The notes: generated from the letters alone by a model not told the origin. A DNA stretch of 64,000 bases from Sphingobacterium sp. CZ-2 (GCF_004526235.1 NZ_CP038159.1:1674001-1738000); one strand, 5' to 3'. Shown: positions 34,744 to 43,883, numbered from the stretch's first letter. Program-made: numbers and translations.

Positions 34744-34769
34744 AACTTTAAGTAGAACTTTAAGTAGAA
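34741..34769 (+). repeat. 12-bp tandem repeat spanning the macroglobulin stop codon
   Basis: TAGAACTTTAAG occurs twice and a third TAGAA follows; because the unit is 12 bp and contains the stop, it produces three in-frame TAG codons. It touches palindromic locus 5. Confidence 0.8.
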
Positions 34770-34773
34770 ACCG

Positions 34774-35005
34774 CGTCATTGCGAGAGCCACGTCATTGCG
34801 GGAGCCACGTCATTGCGAGGTACGCAAGCTAATAAAACCGCGTCATTGCGAGGTACGAAGCAATCTTTCGATATGTCATGGTGAGCGTAGTCGAACCATC
34901 TGTTCGTTTATCAGCGTACAGATCCTTCGACGATGCTCAGGATGACAGAGTTCAAAGATTGCTTCGTCGTGCCTCCTCGCAATGACGTAGATTATCGCAA
35001 TGACG
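34774..35005. repeat. Palindromic repeat locus 5 (nested element)
   Basis: Four outer left-arm starts (CGTCATTGCGAGAG, CGTCATTGCGGG, two CGTCATTGCGAGGTACG), then an inner palindrome with point changes (TGTCATGGTGAGCGTAGTCG), a divergent core in reverse orientation, the inner right arm (GATCCTTCGACGATGCTCAG), and the outer right arm plus one extra end (TCGCAATGACG). It lies between convergent genes and stops 2 bp before the hppA stop codon. Confidence 0.95.
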
Positions 35006-35007
35006 GG

Positions 35008-37287
35008 TTATTTACTCACCTTACTAACCAATTCCTGCTTACCCACCCTACTAACCAACTCCTGCTTACCCACCTTACTAACCATCTCCTGCTTATCCCC
35101 CGCCTTTTCCTTCTTACTCATTTCCTTCAAATGATGTCCACCTAATATCGGCGCAATCACCAAACCCACCAAACAAGTCAACTTAATCAAAATATTCATA
35201 GACGGTCCAGAAGTATCCTTAAAAGGATCCCCTACCGTATCCCCCGTAACCGCAGCTTTATGCGCCTCAGAACCCTTAAAAGTCATCTCCCCATTGATCA
35301 TCACCCCTGCTTCAAAAGACTTCTTCGCGTTATCCCAAGCTCCACCTGCATTATTCTGAAAGATTGCCCACAACACCCCTGATACCGCAACACCAGCCAT
35401 GTAAGCGCCCAACGCCTCCGCTCCCATCACAAACCCTACAATAATCGGTGTAATAATCGTAATCGCCCCAGGCAACATCATCTCCCTTAAAGCCGCTTTT
35501 GTAGAAATATCCACACACTTCCCATATTCAGGCTTCCCAGTACCTTCCAAGATCCCTGGAATCTCCCGGAATTGCCTTCTTACCTCATTCACCATATCCA
35601 TCGCTGCCTTACCAACAGACTGCATTGCCAAAGCTGAAAACACCACCGGAATCATTCCACCAATGAATAAAGCTGCCAATACATCCGCCTTAAAAATATT
35701 GATACCATCGATACCCGTAAAAGTCACATAGGCTGCAAACAAAGCCAATGCGGTCAAAGCTGCCGAGGCAATAGCAAAACCCTTACCAACCGCAGCTGTG
35801 GTATTCCCCACCGAATCCAATACATCGGTACGCTGGCGCACTTCTTTTGGCAATTCGCTCATCTCTGCAATACCACCGGCATTATCCGCAATAGGTCCAA
35901 ATGCATCAATAGCCAGTTGCATAGCCGTCGTCGCCATCATCGCAGATGCAGCAATCGCAACCCCATAAAAACCCGCCAAGGTATAAGATCCCCAGATCGC
36001 CAAAGCAAATAACAATACGGAAGAAAAAGTAGATTTCATCCCAGTTGCTAAACCAGCAATGATATTAGTTGCGGCTCCTGTGGAGGAGTTCTGCACAATA
36101 TTCAGAACCGGTTTCTTACCAAGACCTGTATAATATTCCGTAAAGGAAGATATCAATCCCCCAACAGCCAATCCAACAATCGTTGAATAGAACACATTCA
36201 TGCGAGATATATCCTTAAAACCTTCTCCGAAGAACTTCATCTGAATGGTTTCCGGAAGCATATATTGGATCAGGAAATAACAGGATATCACCGTTAAAAT
36301 AATGGAAGTCCAGTTCCCCATGTTCAAGGCTCGCTGAACCTGCGCCTCCTTAGCGTCATTATTGGAAATCTTCACCAGGAAGGTTCCAAGTATGGATGCC
36401 AAAATACCAACTCCTGCAATGACAATTGGTAATAAAATAGGTCCCATTCCGTTAAAAGCATCCGTATAGGCAGTGCCCGAAGCTTCCGACATATCTCGGA
36501 TAATATAATTTCCCAGCACCATAGATGCTAGAACCGTTGCCACATAAGAGCCAAATAGATCCGCTCCCATCCCGGCCACATCGCCCACATTATCGCCTAC
36601 GTTATCAGCAATGGTAGCTGGATTCCGTGGATCATCCTCCGGAATACCGGCCTCCACCTTTCCCACAAGGTCTGCCCCCACATCTGCTGCTTTGGTGTAA
36701 ATACCACCTCCCACACGTGCAAATAAGGCAATGGATTCCGCCCCTAGGGAAAATCCAGCCAAGGCTTCCAATACAATGGTCATTTCATGAACGAAATCAC
36801 CACCATTGGTCACAAACATTTTTAGAAACAAAAGAAAGAAAATACTTAAACCGAGAACAGCCAATCCTGCAACGCCCAACCCCATTACGGTACCTCCCGA
36901 AAAGGAAACTTTTAAGGCCTGAGGTAGGCTCGTTCTAGCGGCCTGCGTGGTCCTTACATTGGCGCTCGTAGCGATCCGCATTCCGATATTTCCGGCAAGG
37001 GCAGAAAAAAAGGCACCAAAAATAAAAGCGACCACAATGATCCAATGCGTGGTTTCCACCAAGGTGGATACAAAGAAAAGCGCAACGGATGCGATGACAA
37101 CAAAGATCAATAGGATACGATATTCTGCTTTTAGGAAAGCCATCGCTCCTTCTTTGATGCTCTTGGAAATGGTTTGCATGTGGCCATCGCCTGCATCCTG
37201 TTTGTTTACCCATCCGGACTTAACCAGCATGAAGAGTAGACCCAAAACAGCCAAGACTGCTGGTAAATAGATAATAAATTGTTCCAT
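35008..37287 (-). CDS. hppA: K+-dependent membrane-bound ion-translocating pyrophosphatase
   Basis: A 759-residue integral membrane protein with about 16 transmembrane helices that couples PPi hydrolysis to H+ and/or Na+ export. The PPi/Mg-binding signature is present ([39 protein letters not shown]). In the diagnostic [10 protein letters not shown] segment, residues Ala498 and Gly501 occupy the positions that are Lys and Thr in K+-independent enzymes, so it belongs to the K+-dependent class; H+ versus Na+ specificity I cannot settle. The C-terminal cytoplasmic tail is extended by three copies of a nine-residue repeat ([27 protein letters not shown]), which is not part of the family fold. Confidence 0.95.
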   Translation of the reverse strand: MEQFIIYLPAVLAVLGLLFMLVKSGWVNKQDAGDGHMQTISKSIKEGAMAFLKAEYRILLIFVVIASVALFFVSTLVETTHWIIVVAFIFGAFFSALAGNIGMRIATSANVRTTQAARTSLPQALKVSFSGGTVMGLGVAGLAVLGLSIFFLLFLKMFVTNGGDFVHEMTIVLEALAGFSLGAESIALFARVGGGIYTKAADVGADLVGKVEAGIPEDDPRNPATIADNVGDNVGDVAGMGADLFGSYVATVLASMVLGNYIIRDMSEASGTAYTDAFNGMGPILLPIVIAGVGILASILGTFLVKISNNDAKEAQVQRALNMGNWTSIILTVISCYFLIQYMLPETIQMKFFGEGFKDISRMNVFYSTIVGLAVGGLISSFTEYYTGLGKKPVLNIVQNSSTGAATNIIAGLATGMKSTFSSVLLFALAIWGSYTLAGFYGVAIAASAMMATTAMQLAIDAFGPIADNAGGIAEMSELPKEVRQRTDVLDSVGNTTAAVGKGFAIASAALTALALFAAYVTFTGIDGINIFKADVLAALFIGGMIPVVFSALAMQSVGKAAMDMVNEVRRQFREIPGILEGTGKPEYGKCVDISTKAALREMMLPGAITIITPIIVGFVMGAEALGAYMAGVAVSGVLWAIFQNNAGGAWDNAKKSFEAGVMINGEMTFKGSEAHKAAVTGDTVGDPFKDTSGPSMNILIKLTCLVGLVIAPILGGHHLKEMSKKEKAGDKQEMVSKVGKQELVSRVGKQELVSKVSK
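35014..35094 (-). repeat. 27-bp tandem repeat (three copies) at the 3' end of hppA
   Basis: Units 35068-35094, 35041-35067 and 35014-35040 encode [18 protein letters not shown] and KQELVSKVS. They extend the C-terminus and stop 9 bp from palindromic locus 5. Confidence 0.92.
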
Positions 37288-37375
37288 AGAAAGTTTATTT
37301 GGTTATCACTAATTTATCATTTTTTTTATCAAATAAAGAAGCAATAACCAGAACACCGTATAAATAACTTATTGA

Positions 37376-39283
37376 TTATCGGTATAATAGACCATTCCAG
37401 GAATACAACCCGTCCTGAAGGAGGACTTTCTGCTGGTCCAGTAGGCTGCGCAAGGTCTGCAGGCGGAGTTCCTCCTTGCCAATCTGTAAGGCTTCGATCA
37501 ATTCATACAGATACATGGGCTTTGCGATCAAAAGTTGCTGGATTTCCAAGGCTATTTTTTCGGACTCGTTGGTTTTGAAATCGCGGGTAAGGCAGAGGTC
37601 GCAGGCACCACATACCTCTTCGCCTTCCTCGCCAAAATAGCGTTGAATAGCCAAACTTCGACAATGCTTTTCGTCCAGATATTGGTAGATGGCCTTTACC
37701 TGCTCCTGTTTATAGGCCTTTCGCATCGCAATAAACTGGGTATCGATGTAGAGGTTTTTATAATCTACCCTAGCCTGCAGGAATTCCAATTGTGGCGCAT
37801 CGGTTTTGGGAAGATAAGTCGCGATTTCCTGGGTCTGCATCATGGTCAGCATCTTAACGACTTCCTCATAAGGCTTTTTGATCAGCTTTGCCAATTCAAA
37901 CTCATTGATGGGCACAAAATAATCATAAACTCCTCCATAGAGACGTTGGATAGCTTTTATTAATGGGTCGAAAAAGGCGCTTTGCACTTGGAATTTATAG
38001 AGTTCCTGAAAGTCCACTTCAAATTTAAATCGAGCAGGAATATAGACCGACTCACTCAAACTCAACCATCGGTCCCTTTCCAGAAATTTGAGGGCACTGA
38101 TGGTCTTTAGAACCTCCAGTTTATATTTTTTAGCAAATTCAACGAGGTCAAAATCATAGACCAGGCCTTTTCCAGCACCATAGGCTATCTGGAAATAATT
38201 GCAAAGATAATGATATACCTGTTGGATAAATTTAACATCCGGAAAATCATTTTCGATATTTAGCCAAAGGTTATCCCTATCAGCTTGTTGATAGAGCAAT
38301 ACCGGGAATGCTTTTTTGCCATCCCTTCCGGCCCTTCCTGCTTCTTGATAATAGGCTTCCAAGGAATCCGGTAAGTCCAAATGGACAACGAAGCGAACAT
38401 CGGGCTTATCGATCCCCATGCCGAAGGCATTGGTGGCAACAATGACCCGTACTTGGTTATTTGTCCAGGCTTCCTGTTTCTTCATCCTGCTAGGCATATC
38501 AAGCCCAGCATGGTAAAAATCAGCAGGTACCCCGTGGTTGAGCAAAAACCTAGCTACCTCCTGTGTTTCCCGCCTATTCCTTACATAGATTACCCCTGAG
38601 CCTCCCATCTTCTTGATGACACGCAACATGCGGTTCATCTTGTTCTCCTCATCAAAAACCATATAACCTAGGTTTTCCCTTCGGAAACTCATCCGGTATT
38701 CATTCCGTTCTCGAAATCCTAGCTTTTCTTGGATATCCTCTACCACTTTGGGTGTGGCCGTGGCCGTTAATGCCAAGAAAGGAACATTAGGTTGGAGTTC
38801 ACGGAGTTTAGATAATTCAAGGTAAGGTGGCCTGAAGTCGTATCCCCATTGGGAAATACAATGTGCTTCATCGATGGCAAAGAGATTGACCTTCATATGC
38901 CTGATCCGCTCCTGTATAAGATCTAAATAGAGCCTTTCTGGTGCTAGATAAAGGAATTTGATGTTCCCAAAGATGCAGTTGTCCAACGCAATGTCCACCT
39001 CACGGTAACTCATTCCTGAGAAGATGGCTATGGCAGGAATATCTCTTTTACGCAAGTTCTCGACTTGATCTTTCATTAGGGCGATCAAAGGAGAAATAAC
39101 GATACATATACCCTCCATCTGCAGGCTTGGAACCTGAAAACAAAGGGACTTTCCTCCACCGGTTGGCATCAAGCCTAAGGTGTCCTTTCCTAATAATACA
39201 TCATGGATGATGGCTTCCTGCAAAGGCCGAAACCGATCGTATCCCCAATACTGCTTTAATATTTCCAGACTAGTCTTTTCCAT
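37376..39283 (-). CDS. RecQ-family ATP-dependent DNA helicase
   Basis: A 635-residue superfamily 2 helicase with RecQ features: the GYDRFRPLQEAII motif 0, Walker A MPTGGGKSLCF, Walker B AIDEAHCISQWGYDFRP, LTATATPKV, GIDKPDVRFVVHLDLP and the QEAGRAGRDG motif VI. The RQC zinc site is seen as CRSLAIQRYFG then CGACDLC. No HRDC domain is recognisable. The ATG at 39283 overlaps the comEC stop by 14 bp and is preferred over 39310; this coupling suggests it processes DNA together with the ComEC channel. Bacteroidota usually carry several RecQ paralogues, so the symbol recQ is not assigned. Confidence 0.9.
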   Translation of the reverse strand: MEKTSLEILKQYWGYDRFRPLQEAIIHDVLLGKDTLGLMPTGGGKSLCFQVPSLQMEGICIVISPLIALMKDQVENLRKRDIPAIAIFSGMSYREVDIALDNCIFGNIKFLYLAPERLYLDLIQERIRHMKVNLFAIDEAHCISQWGYDFRPPYLELSKLRELQPNVPFLALTATATPKVVEDIQEKLGFRERNEYRMSFRRENLGYMVFDEENKMNRMLRVIKKMGGSGVIYVRNRRETQEVARFLLNHGVPADFYHAGLDMPSRMKKQEAWTNNQVRVIVATNAFGMGIDKPDVRFVVHLDLPDSLEAYYQEAGRAGRDGKKAFPVLLYQQADRDNLWLNIENDFPDVKFIQQVYHYLCNYFQIAYGAGKGLVYDFDLVEFAKKYKLEVLKTISALKFLERDRWLSLSESVYIPARFKFEVDFQELYKFQVQSAFFDPLIKAIQRLYGGVYDYFVPINEFELAKLIKKPYEEVVKMLTMMQTQEIATYLPKTDAPQLEFLQARVDYKNLYIDTQFIAMRKAYKQEQVKAIYQYLDEKHCRSLAIQRYFGEEGEEVCGACDLCLTRDFKTNESEKIALEIQQLLIAKPMYLYELIEALQIGKEELRLQTLRSLLDQQKVLLQDGLYSWNGLLYR

Positions 39284-41264
39284 GTGCCTTATTCTCCCAA
39301 ACATACGCAAAATTATCCTTCAAAATATAGTAGGGCTGCTTTTTGGCATCCAATAAAGCGATGGATTCCTGGATAAAACGCTCCGTATTGGATGCATCAA
39401 ATATCCATGTTTCAGTAGCATTTAGCTGTTTAGGAAGTTTGTTGTTCCTGATTAAACATAACTCCCCCTGGAAGCTTATGCTTCCTTCCATCCAATTCTC
39501 TAATCGGACAAACTGAATCTCATTCAAGGCTTTAAACTTTTCCAGGTCTGGCCAAACGGCATATTTCAATCTTTTGTCCTGTATGGAATCCATACTGCTA
39601 AACAACGAAACATGGCCATTATTTATAATGGCAAAAGCAATTTCCTTCTGGACATTATATAATCTTATCCCGTTAAAGTGTTGCTTGGAAAAGGTCTTCC
39701 AAACACCCCAACCAACCAGCAAGCAAGACATTAGGAGACAAAGAAACAGGGATTTTATATGTCTGAAATAATAGGCGACACTTAATAAAAGTAATATTGA
39801 ATAACTTATGACTAAGGCATATCCATCCATTTGAAGCCCTTTTATACTTGAACCTGGTAAGTTATCCATCCAGGTTAGCATGGAATAACTGTACGTGATG
39901 ATATTTTCCAAAATTATGGCGAAGTAGGTATTGATGCCTTGGAAAGGACTTATCATTAAGATACCACCAACAATAACCATCATGCTGGATGGAAGTGTAA
40001 AAAGCACATTGGCCGGCAAAAAGTAAGTTGGAAACTGATGGAAATAGTATAAGGCAAGCGGAGTAGTGATCAATTGTGCGGATAAGGAAACGGCAAGCAA
40101 GGAAATCATTTTCTTAAAAATGCTTTTATCATGATTCATCAGACTTTTAAAAAAGGGAGTGAATAGGATCAATCCTAACACGGCCAAGTACGACAGTTGA
40201 AAACCGATATCAAAGAGCATATGTGGATCAAAGCAGAGCAATATAAAGGCGGAGGCCGCCAAGGAATTAACAGAAAATTGGAAACGATGCAGCCATTGGC
40301 CAATAATAAAAATACTGATCATCAAAGCTGCCCGTTGGATAGGTGGTGCGAAGCCACAGATGGCTGCATAGAGCCATATGATGATCAAGACCAGTATATA
40401 CCTACAAGCAGGACCTCCTAGGTAGGTATCAAATTTTTTAAGGATGATATTTAAAAACCAGAATACCAGCATCACATGATAGCCCGATACACTTAGGATA
40501 TGGATTGTTCCGGTATTGGCGAAGGTTTGGGTAATCTCTTCCGAAAAATCTGTTCGATACCCAAAAACAATGGCCGAAGCTATCTGAAAAGCTTCTTTAG
40601 CTTTCATCAAGGTGTTGAATTTATCAGCAAAATGCTTTTGTTGTTTTCTTGCCCAGTAGGAAAAATTCCATCCTGAGTATCTTTTTATGAGCTTTACTTC
40701 TTCGGCCTTCCCCTCACTTTGAAAATAGATCCCCTTGCTTTTTAAATAGGATTTATAATCAAACTGATGTGGATTATAGGCTGGTTTTATGGATTTTAAA
40801 TGCGCTTTAAAGCTTATTTGGTCCCCTAAATGAAAAGGGAAACTAGAAAGACTATCTTTCCATAATACGGCTAAGGTTTTGGAAGGTTTTATGGATTGCC
40901 CTTGAATTTCCAAGATCATTATTTCCATGCGTATCTGTCGCTTCGTAATTTTAGGTTCAGAAATTAACTTCGCCAAAACCTGTTGATCTTTCCCCATTTT
41001 CAACCTTGTGGCTGGCAAATGTTGATGCATGTTCAACAAGGAAAAAATAGTGAGCAATAAAGCTATTATCCAGGCATTTGCTTTATAATGGTTTTGGATT
41101 ATTCGGTTGTGATAGATCATCAAAACCAATGCACCTGCTATCCATAAAATTAAGACAAGAGGGCTGGACCAAGTTATGTACTGGGCTATTACATATCCTA
41201 AAACCAAGAAAAAGAACAGGAATACGAATATGTATTTACCTAATACTATTTTCTCTAATTCCAT
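39270..41264 (-). CDS. ComEC/Rec2-family DNA uptake channel protein (no metallo-beta-lactamase domain)
   Basis: A 664-residue polytopic inner-membrane protein. An N-terminal DUF4131-like region with two hydrophobic segments (about residues 8-75) and a soluble OB-like part precede the competence core: LSVSGYHVMLVFWF, CGFAPPIQRAALMISIF and the hydrophobic bundle to about residue 530. ComEC carries single-stranded DNA across the inner membrane in natural transformation. Many ComEC proteins end in a metallo-beta-lactamase nuclease domain; here the C-terminal 130 residues show no HxHxDH motif. It overlaps the preceding HhH gene by 10 bp and recQ by 14 bp. Confidence 0.88.
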   Translation of the reverse strand: MELEKIVLGKYIFVFLFFFLVLGYVIAQYITWSSPLVLILWIAGALVLMIYHNRIIQNHYKANAWIIALLLTIFSLLNMHQHLPATRLKMGKDQQVLAKLISEPKITKRQIRMEIMILEIQGQSIKPSKTLAVLWKDSLSSFPFHLGDQISFKAHLKSIKPAYNPHQFDYKSYLKSKGIYFQSEGKAEEVKLIKRYSGWNFSYWARKQQKHFADKFNTLMKAKEAFQIASAIVFGYRTDFSEEITQTFANTGTIHILSVSGYHVMLVFWFLNIILKKFDTYLGGPACRYILVLIIIWLYAAICGFAPPIQRAALMISIFIIGQWLHRFQFSVNSLAASAFILLCFDPHMLFDIGFQLSYLAVLGLILFTPFFKSLMNHDKSIFKKMISLLAVSLSAQLITTPLALYYFHQFPTYFLPANVLFTLPSSMMVIVGGILMISPFQGINTYFAIILENIITYSYSMLTWMDNLPGSSIKGLQMDGYALVISYSILLLLSVAYYFRHIKSLFLCLLMSCLLVGWGVWKTFSKQHFNGIRLYNVQKEIAFAIINNGHVSLFSSMDSIQDKRLKYAVWPDLEKFKALNEIQFVRLENWMEGSISFQGELCLIRNNKLPKQLNATETWIFDASNTERFIQESIALLDAKKQPYYILKDNFAYVWENKAHGKD

Positions 41265-43306
41265 GAATACCGGATCTGGAACCTGATGTCTGTCCGTTGA
41301 TTTCCCGCGATGAGATCTAATCCCGATCCCATTTCATCAATCCCAAAATAATGGGTATGAGCAGCCTTTCCCCAGAACTCCAAGGACTTTCCAATACGGT
41401 ATTTTATATTTGCATAAGTTCTGATGCCTTTTCGGAAAAATGATGGAAAGGAAAATGCATACAAAACATCCCTTTCATAGGTATAGATTCTTGCATCATA
41501 ACTATCCACATTGAACCAAGCCAACCTGAGGTTTGCAGAAAACGGATTTCCAGGGTTTTTCCAGATCAGATCTTGAAGTGCTAAAAATCCTCTTTTAGGA
41601 TAGGCGGCATCTTTGGCAAAATGCCTCCCTTCTACTTGATTGTTGAGCATCCAACTGTCTGTCAGTTTATATTGAAAATTCAACCTTAATTGATGCCGCA
41701 AGACGTTAGCTATCCTACTTTGCAGTTTACTTTCCGCTGGAAAATCCTCTTGGAACCATTTATACTGATATCGGAGTCTTAAATATCCCTTTTTATACCA
41801 GATATAGCTCATTTGGGACTGGAACAGCCAACCTTCCGAAGGTAATCTAACGCGATACCTTGGTTTCTCGAATTGAACATAATCGAAACTGGATATCCAA
41901 TCGAATTTTCGGGAAGGATGATAGGCTAAGCTCAAATAGGCTCCTTGTTCATTTCCTAGATTACTTTGTGCTTGGAAAGATTGTGCAAAGAATTGCTGAT
42001 AATTGGGTTGATAATGTCGATATCGGATATTGAAGGAAAACTTTCGACCAAGACTGGCTGTTAGACCGTGATAATTTGCCCAACCCGAAGATAAGCTATG
42101 GGCGGTTTCTCCATACAACAGCAGATTATAAAAGCTGTATTGATAATGGGCATTCAACTGATGGAGGGTGGTTCCCCTGAATCGATATTGATTATAATAG
42201 GTTGGTCGTGGTTGTAAAGGGTATTGCAATTGATGGTACAGATAGCCCAGACCTAATTTCCAGTTCAGGTTTGACCAATGCATGGAAGTTCCGGCGTTGA
42301 AAATTCCTGTAGTCTGTCGATTTCTTTGTTCAGAAGGCGTTCGATGGAGACCACTGTAATTGATGGAGGTCACTACCCAACCGAAATCCGGTAGGTGGTT
42401 TAAGGTGGCAGTTTCTTTTTTGTAGGATAAGAAAGGGATGAATTGAAAATTCTTTTTTATAAAAGAGGCTGCAATTCCCCGGAAGAAACGACTTTCGGTC
42501 ATGCCGGTATGAGGTCTGATGCCTATGGGCTGTTGGAGGATCGGAGCTATGGCATTGCGATTCCCAAATTGCGGGCCAGTCCAGACTATAAGCCCTTGCC
42601 CAAGCTGCACATGAAAATCTCCGAGGATAAGATGATTTGCTTGTTTAATGTTTCGGTAATATATAGAACCTGCATAATAATCGAATCCATATCGTTGTTT
42701 AGCGGCGAAGAATGGTTCTCCTGGATCTTTTTTCATGTTTAGGGTAAAGAGGAGTTTATCCTGGTGGCTCCATCGAAATCGGGCCAATAAACGATCTGGA
42801 CTGCCCAGATATTTGGACCGTTCAGGATCTGTTATTTGGTAGCCCTTAGCGGGTTGTAGGGTCCTGGAATAAGTGAACATGGACCAGGCCGAGTTATCGA
42901 GGGATTTTTTACGGAGATCGGATAGTTTAAAGGTATTGCTTGGTTTTACAGTGATATAAGGAAGCATAAGGGTAATCACTTCGTTGGTAAATCCTGGAAT
43001 GACTTGCAGTTCATTAACGGAAAGGAAGGGTCCTGATTTTTGTCGGTGTAGGAAGAATTGATTGATTTGGTTGGCGGAGAGGAAGAAAAGTTGTTGGAGT
43101 TCCTCTTCGGAGATGGTATTGAGGTTTAGTGGATTTTTTTGGAGAGGTTTTAGGAGTTCGAGCTGTGCGGTAAGATCTTCGGTGAAGACATCAGGATCAG
43201 ATGCGGATAAGGATATTTCTTCTAGGATTTTTTCTTCGGTTTGGGCATTAGAGAGGTTGGGGAAAAGGGTTATGAGGAGAAAAAGAAAGAAGATATATCG
43301 ACGCAT
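41255..43306 (-). CDS. Exported helix-hairpin-helix protein with predicted outer-membrane beta-barrel
   Basis: A 683-residue protein with a Sec signal peptide (FFLFLLITLFPNLSNAQ). Residues about 55-120 contain ComEA-like helix-hairpin-helix motifs (NPLNLNTISEEELQQLFFL; FLSVNELQVIPGFT), which usually bind DNA non-specifically. From about residue 130 the sequence is a long run of amphipathic, aromatic-rich beta strands (LLARFRWSHQDKLLFTLNM, YLRLRYQYKWF) ending in FQIRYSWN, consistent with an outer-membrane barrel. The gene leads the operon with ComEC and RecQ. I infer a role in taking DNA across the outer membrane; no direct functional evidence exists in the sequence. Confidence 0.82.
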   Translation of the reverse strand: MRRYIFFLFLLITLFPNLSNAQTEEKILEEISLSASDPDVFTEDLTAQLELLKPLQKNPLNLNTISEEELQQLFFLSANQINQFFLHRQKSGPFLSVNELQVIPGFTNEVITLMLPYITVKPSNTFKLSDLRKKSLDNSAWSMFTYSRTLQPAKGYQITDPERSKYLGSPDRLLARFRWSHQDKLLFTLNMKKDPGEPFFAAKQRYGFDYYAGSIYYRNIKQANHLILGDFHVQLGQGLIVWTGPQFGNRNAIAPILQQPIGIRPHTGMTESRFFRGIAASFIKKNFQFIPFLSYKKETATLNHLPDFGWVVTSINYSGLHRTPSEQRNRQTTGIFNAGTSMHWSNLNWKLGLGYLYHQLQYPLQPRPTYYNQYRFRGTTLHQLNAHYQYSFYNLLLYGETAHSLSSGWANYHGLTASLGRKFSFNIRYRHYQPNYQQFFAQSFQAQSNLGNEQGAYLSLAYHPSRKFDWISSFDYVQFEKPRYRVRLPSEGWLFQSQMSYIWYKKGYLRLRYQYKWFQEDFPAESKLQSRIANVLRHQLRLNFQYKLTDSWMLNNQVEGRHFAKDAAYPKRGFLALQDLIWKNPGNPFSANLRLAWFNVDSYDARIYTYERDVLYAFSFPSFFRKGIRTYANIKYRIGKSLEFWGKAAHTHYFGIDEMGSGLDLIAGNQRTDIRFQIRYSWN

Positions 43307-43359
43307 AATTTGATGTTTTTATTTATGTAAAATATTTAAAATCAATATGCTATAAATAT
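43307..43359. other. Short AT-rich spacer upstream of the HhH-ComEC-RecQ operon
   Basis: AT-rich sequence without an exact TAnnTTTG element on the minus strand; the operon promoter is not evident. Confidence 0.4.
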
Positions 43360-43478
43360 ATTATTGGGATATTATTGGGTTGTTATTAGGTTGTTATTAA
43401 GATATTATTTGGGTGTTATTGGGTTGTTATTGGGTTGTTATTGGGTTGTTATTTGTTTGTTACTAGGTTGTTATTAAG
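43360..43478. repeat. Decamer-like tandem repeat (TTGTTATTGGG type)
   Basis: About eleven imperfect units of 10-11 bp built on GTTATTGGGT (variants GTTATTAGGT, ATATTATTTG, GTTATTTGTT, GTTACTAGGT). The period matches one helical turn. It lies upstream of the HhH-ComEC-RecQ operon and to the left of palindromic locus 6; the top strand is almost free of C. Confidence 0.85.
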
Positions 43479-43499
43479 CAAAGATTTGCTTCTGACTTC

Positions 43500-43550
43500 A
43501 AGTGAGGTGTAAGTGACTTCTAAGTGAGGTGTAAGTGCTAAAAGGCACTT
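43500..43550. repeat. 22-bp-spaced direct repeat with adjoining hairpin
   Basis: AAGTGAGGTGTAAGTG occurs at 43500-43515 and 43522-43537; the end of the second copy forms a small stem (AAGTGC / GCACTT, 43533-43550). Two direct repeats two helical turns apart resemble a regulator-binding arrangement, though no promoter is obvious. Confidence 0.65.
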
Positions 43551-43612
43551 GCATAATACTTACACGCTCTTTAAACTATGCTTACATCTAGAAGCCAAAT
43601 AGAAGCCACCTC

Positions 43613-43808
43613 CGTCATTGCGAGGAACGAAGCAATCTTTCAAACCATGTCATCCTGAGCGAAGTCGAAGGATCTACATTTGGTACCCGTACAGATCCTT
43701 CGACGCTGCTCAGGATGACATGAATCCAAAGATTGCTTCGTCGTACCTCCTCGCAATGACGGCGGGCGTACCGACTCGCAAGGACGAGATAACCTCCTCG
43801 CAATGACG
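43613..43808. repeat. Palindromic repeat locus 6 (nested element)
   Basis: Outer left arm CGTCATTGCGAGGAACGAAG continuing to CAATCTTT, inner palindrome with near-perfect arms, asymmetric core in reverse orientation (TACATTTGGTACCCGTACAG, the inverse of locus 2), inner right arm, outer right arm, and two further right ends (a degenerate GACTCGCAAGGACG and CTCGCAATGACG). It lies between genes in the same orientation, after the 3' end of gyrB. Confidence 0.95.
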
Positions 43809-43839
43809 CGGGCTCCCTAAGCTAAAATTCCACCCAAAT

Positions 43840-43868
43840 AAAAAGGCAGTTCAAAATGAACTGCCTTT
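43840..43868 (-). terminator. Rho-independent terminator of gyrB
   Basis: AAAGGCAGTTCA / TGAACTGCCTTT stem with a 3-base loop; reading leftwards it is followed by a U-run (from AAATAAAAA). Confidence 0.88.
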
Positions 43869-43883
43869 CTCAAATATTTCACG

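Noticed and set aside
34111..34791. 226-codon minus-strand frame opposite the macroglobulin 3' end
   Set aside because: R/H/I-rich shadow of the G-rich coding strand; no promoter.
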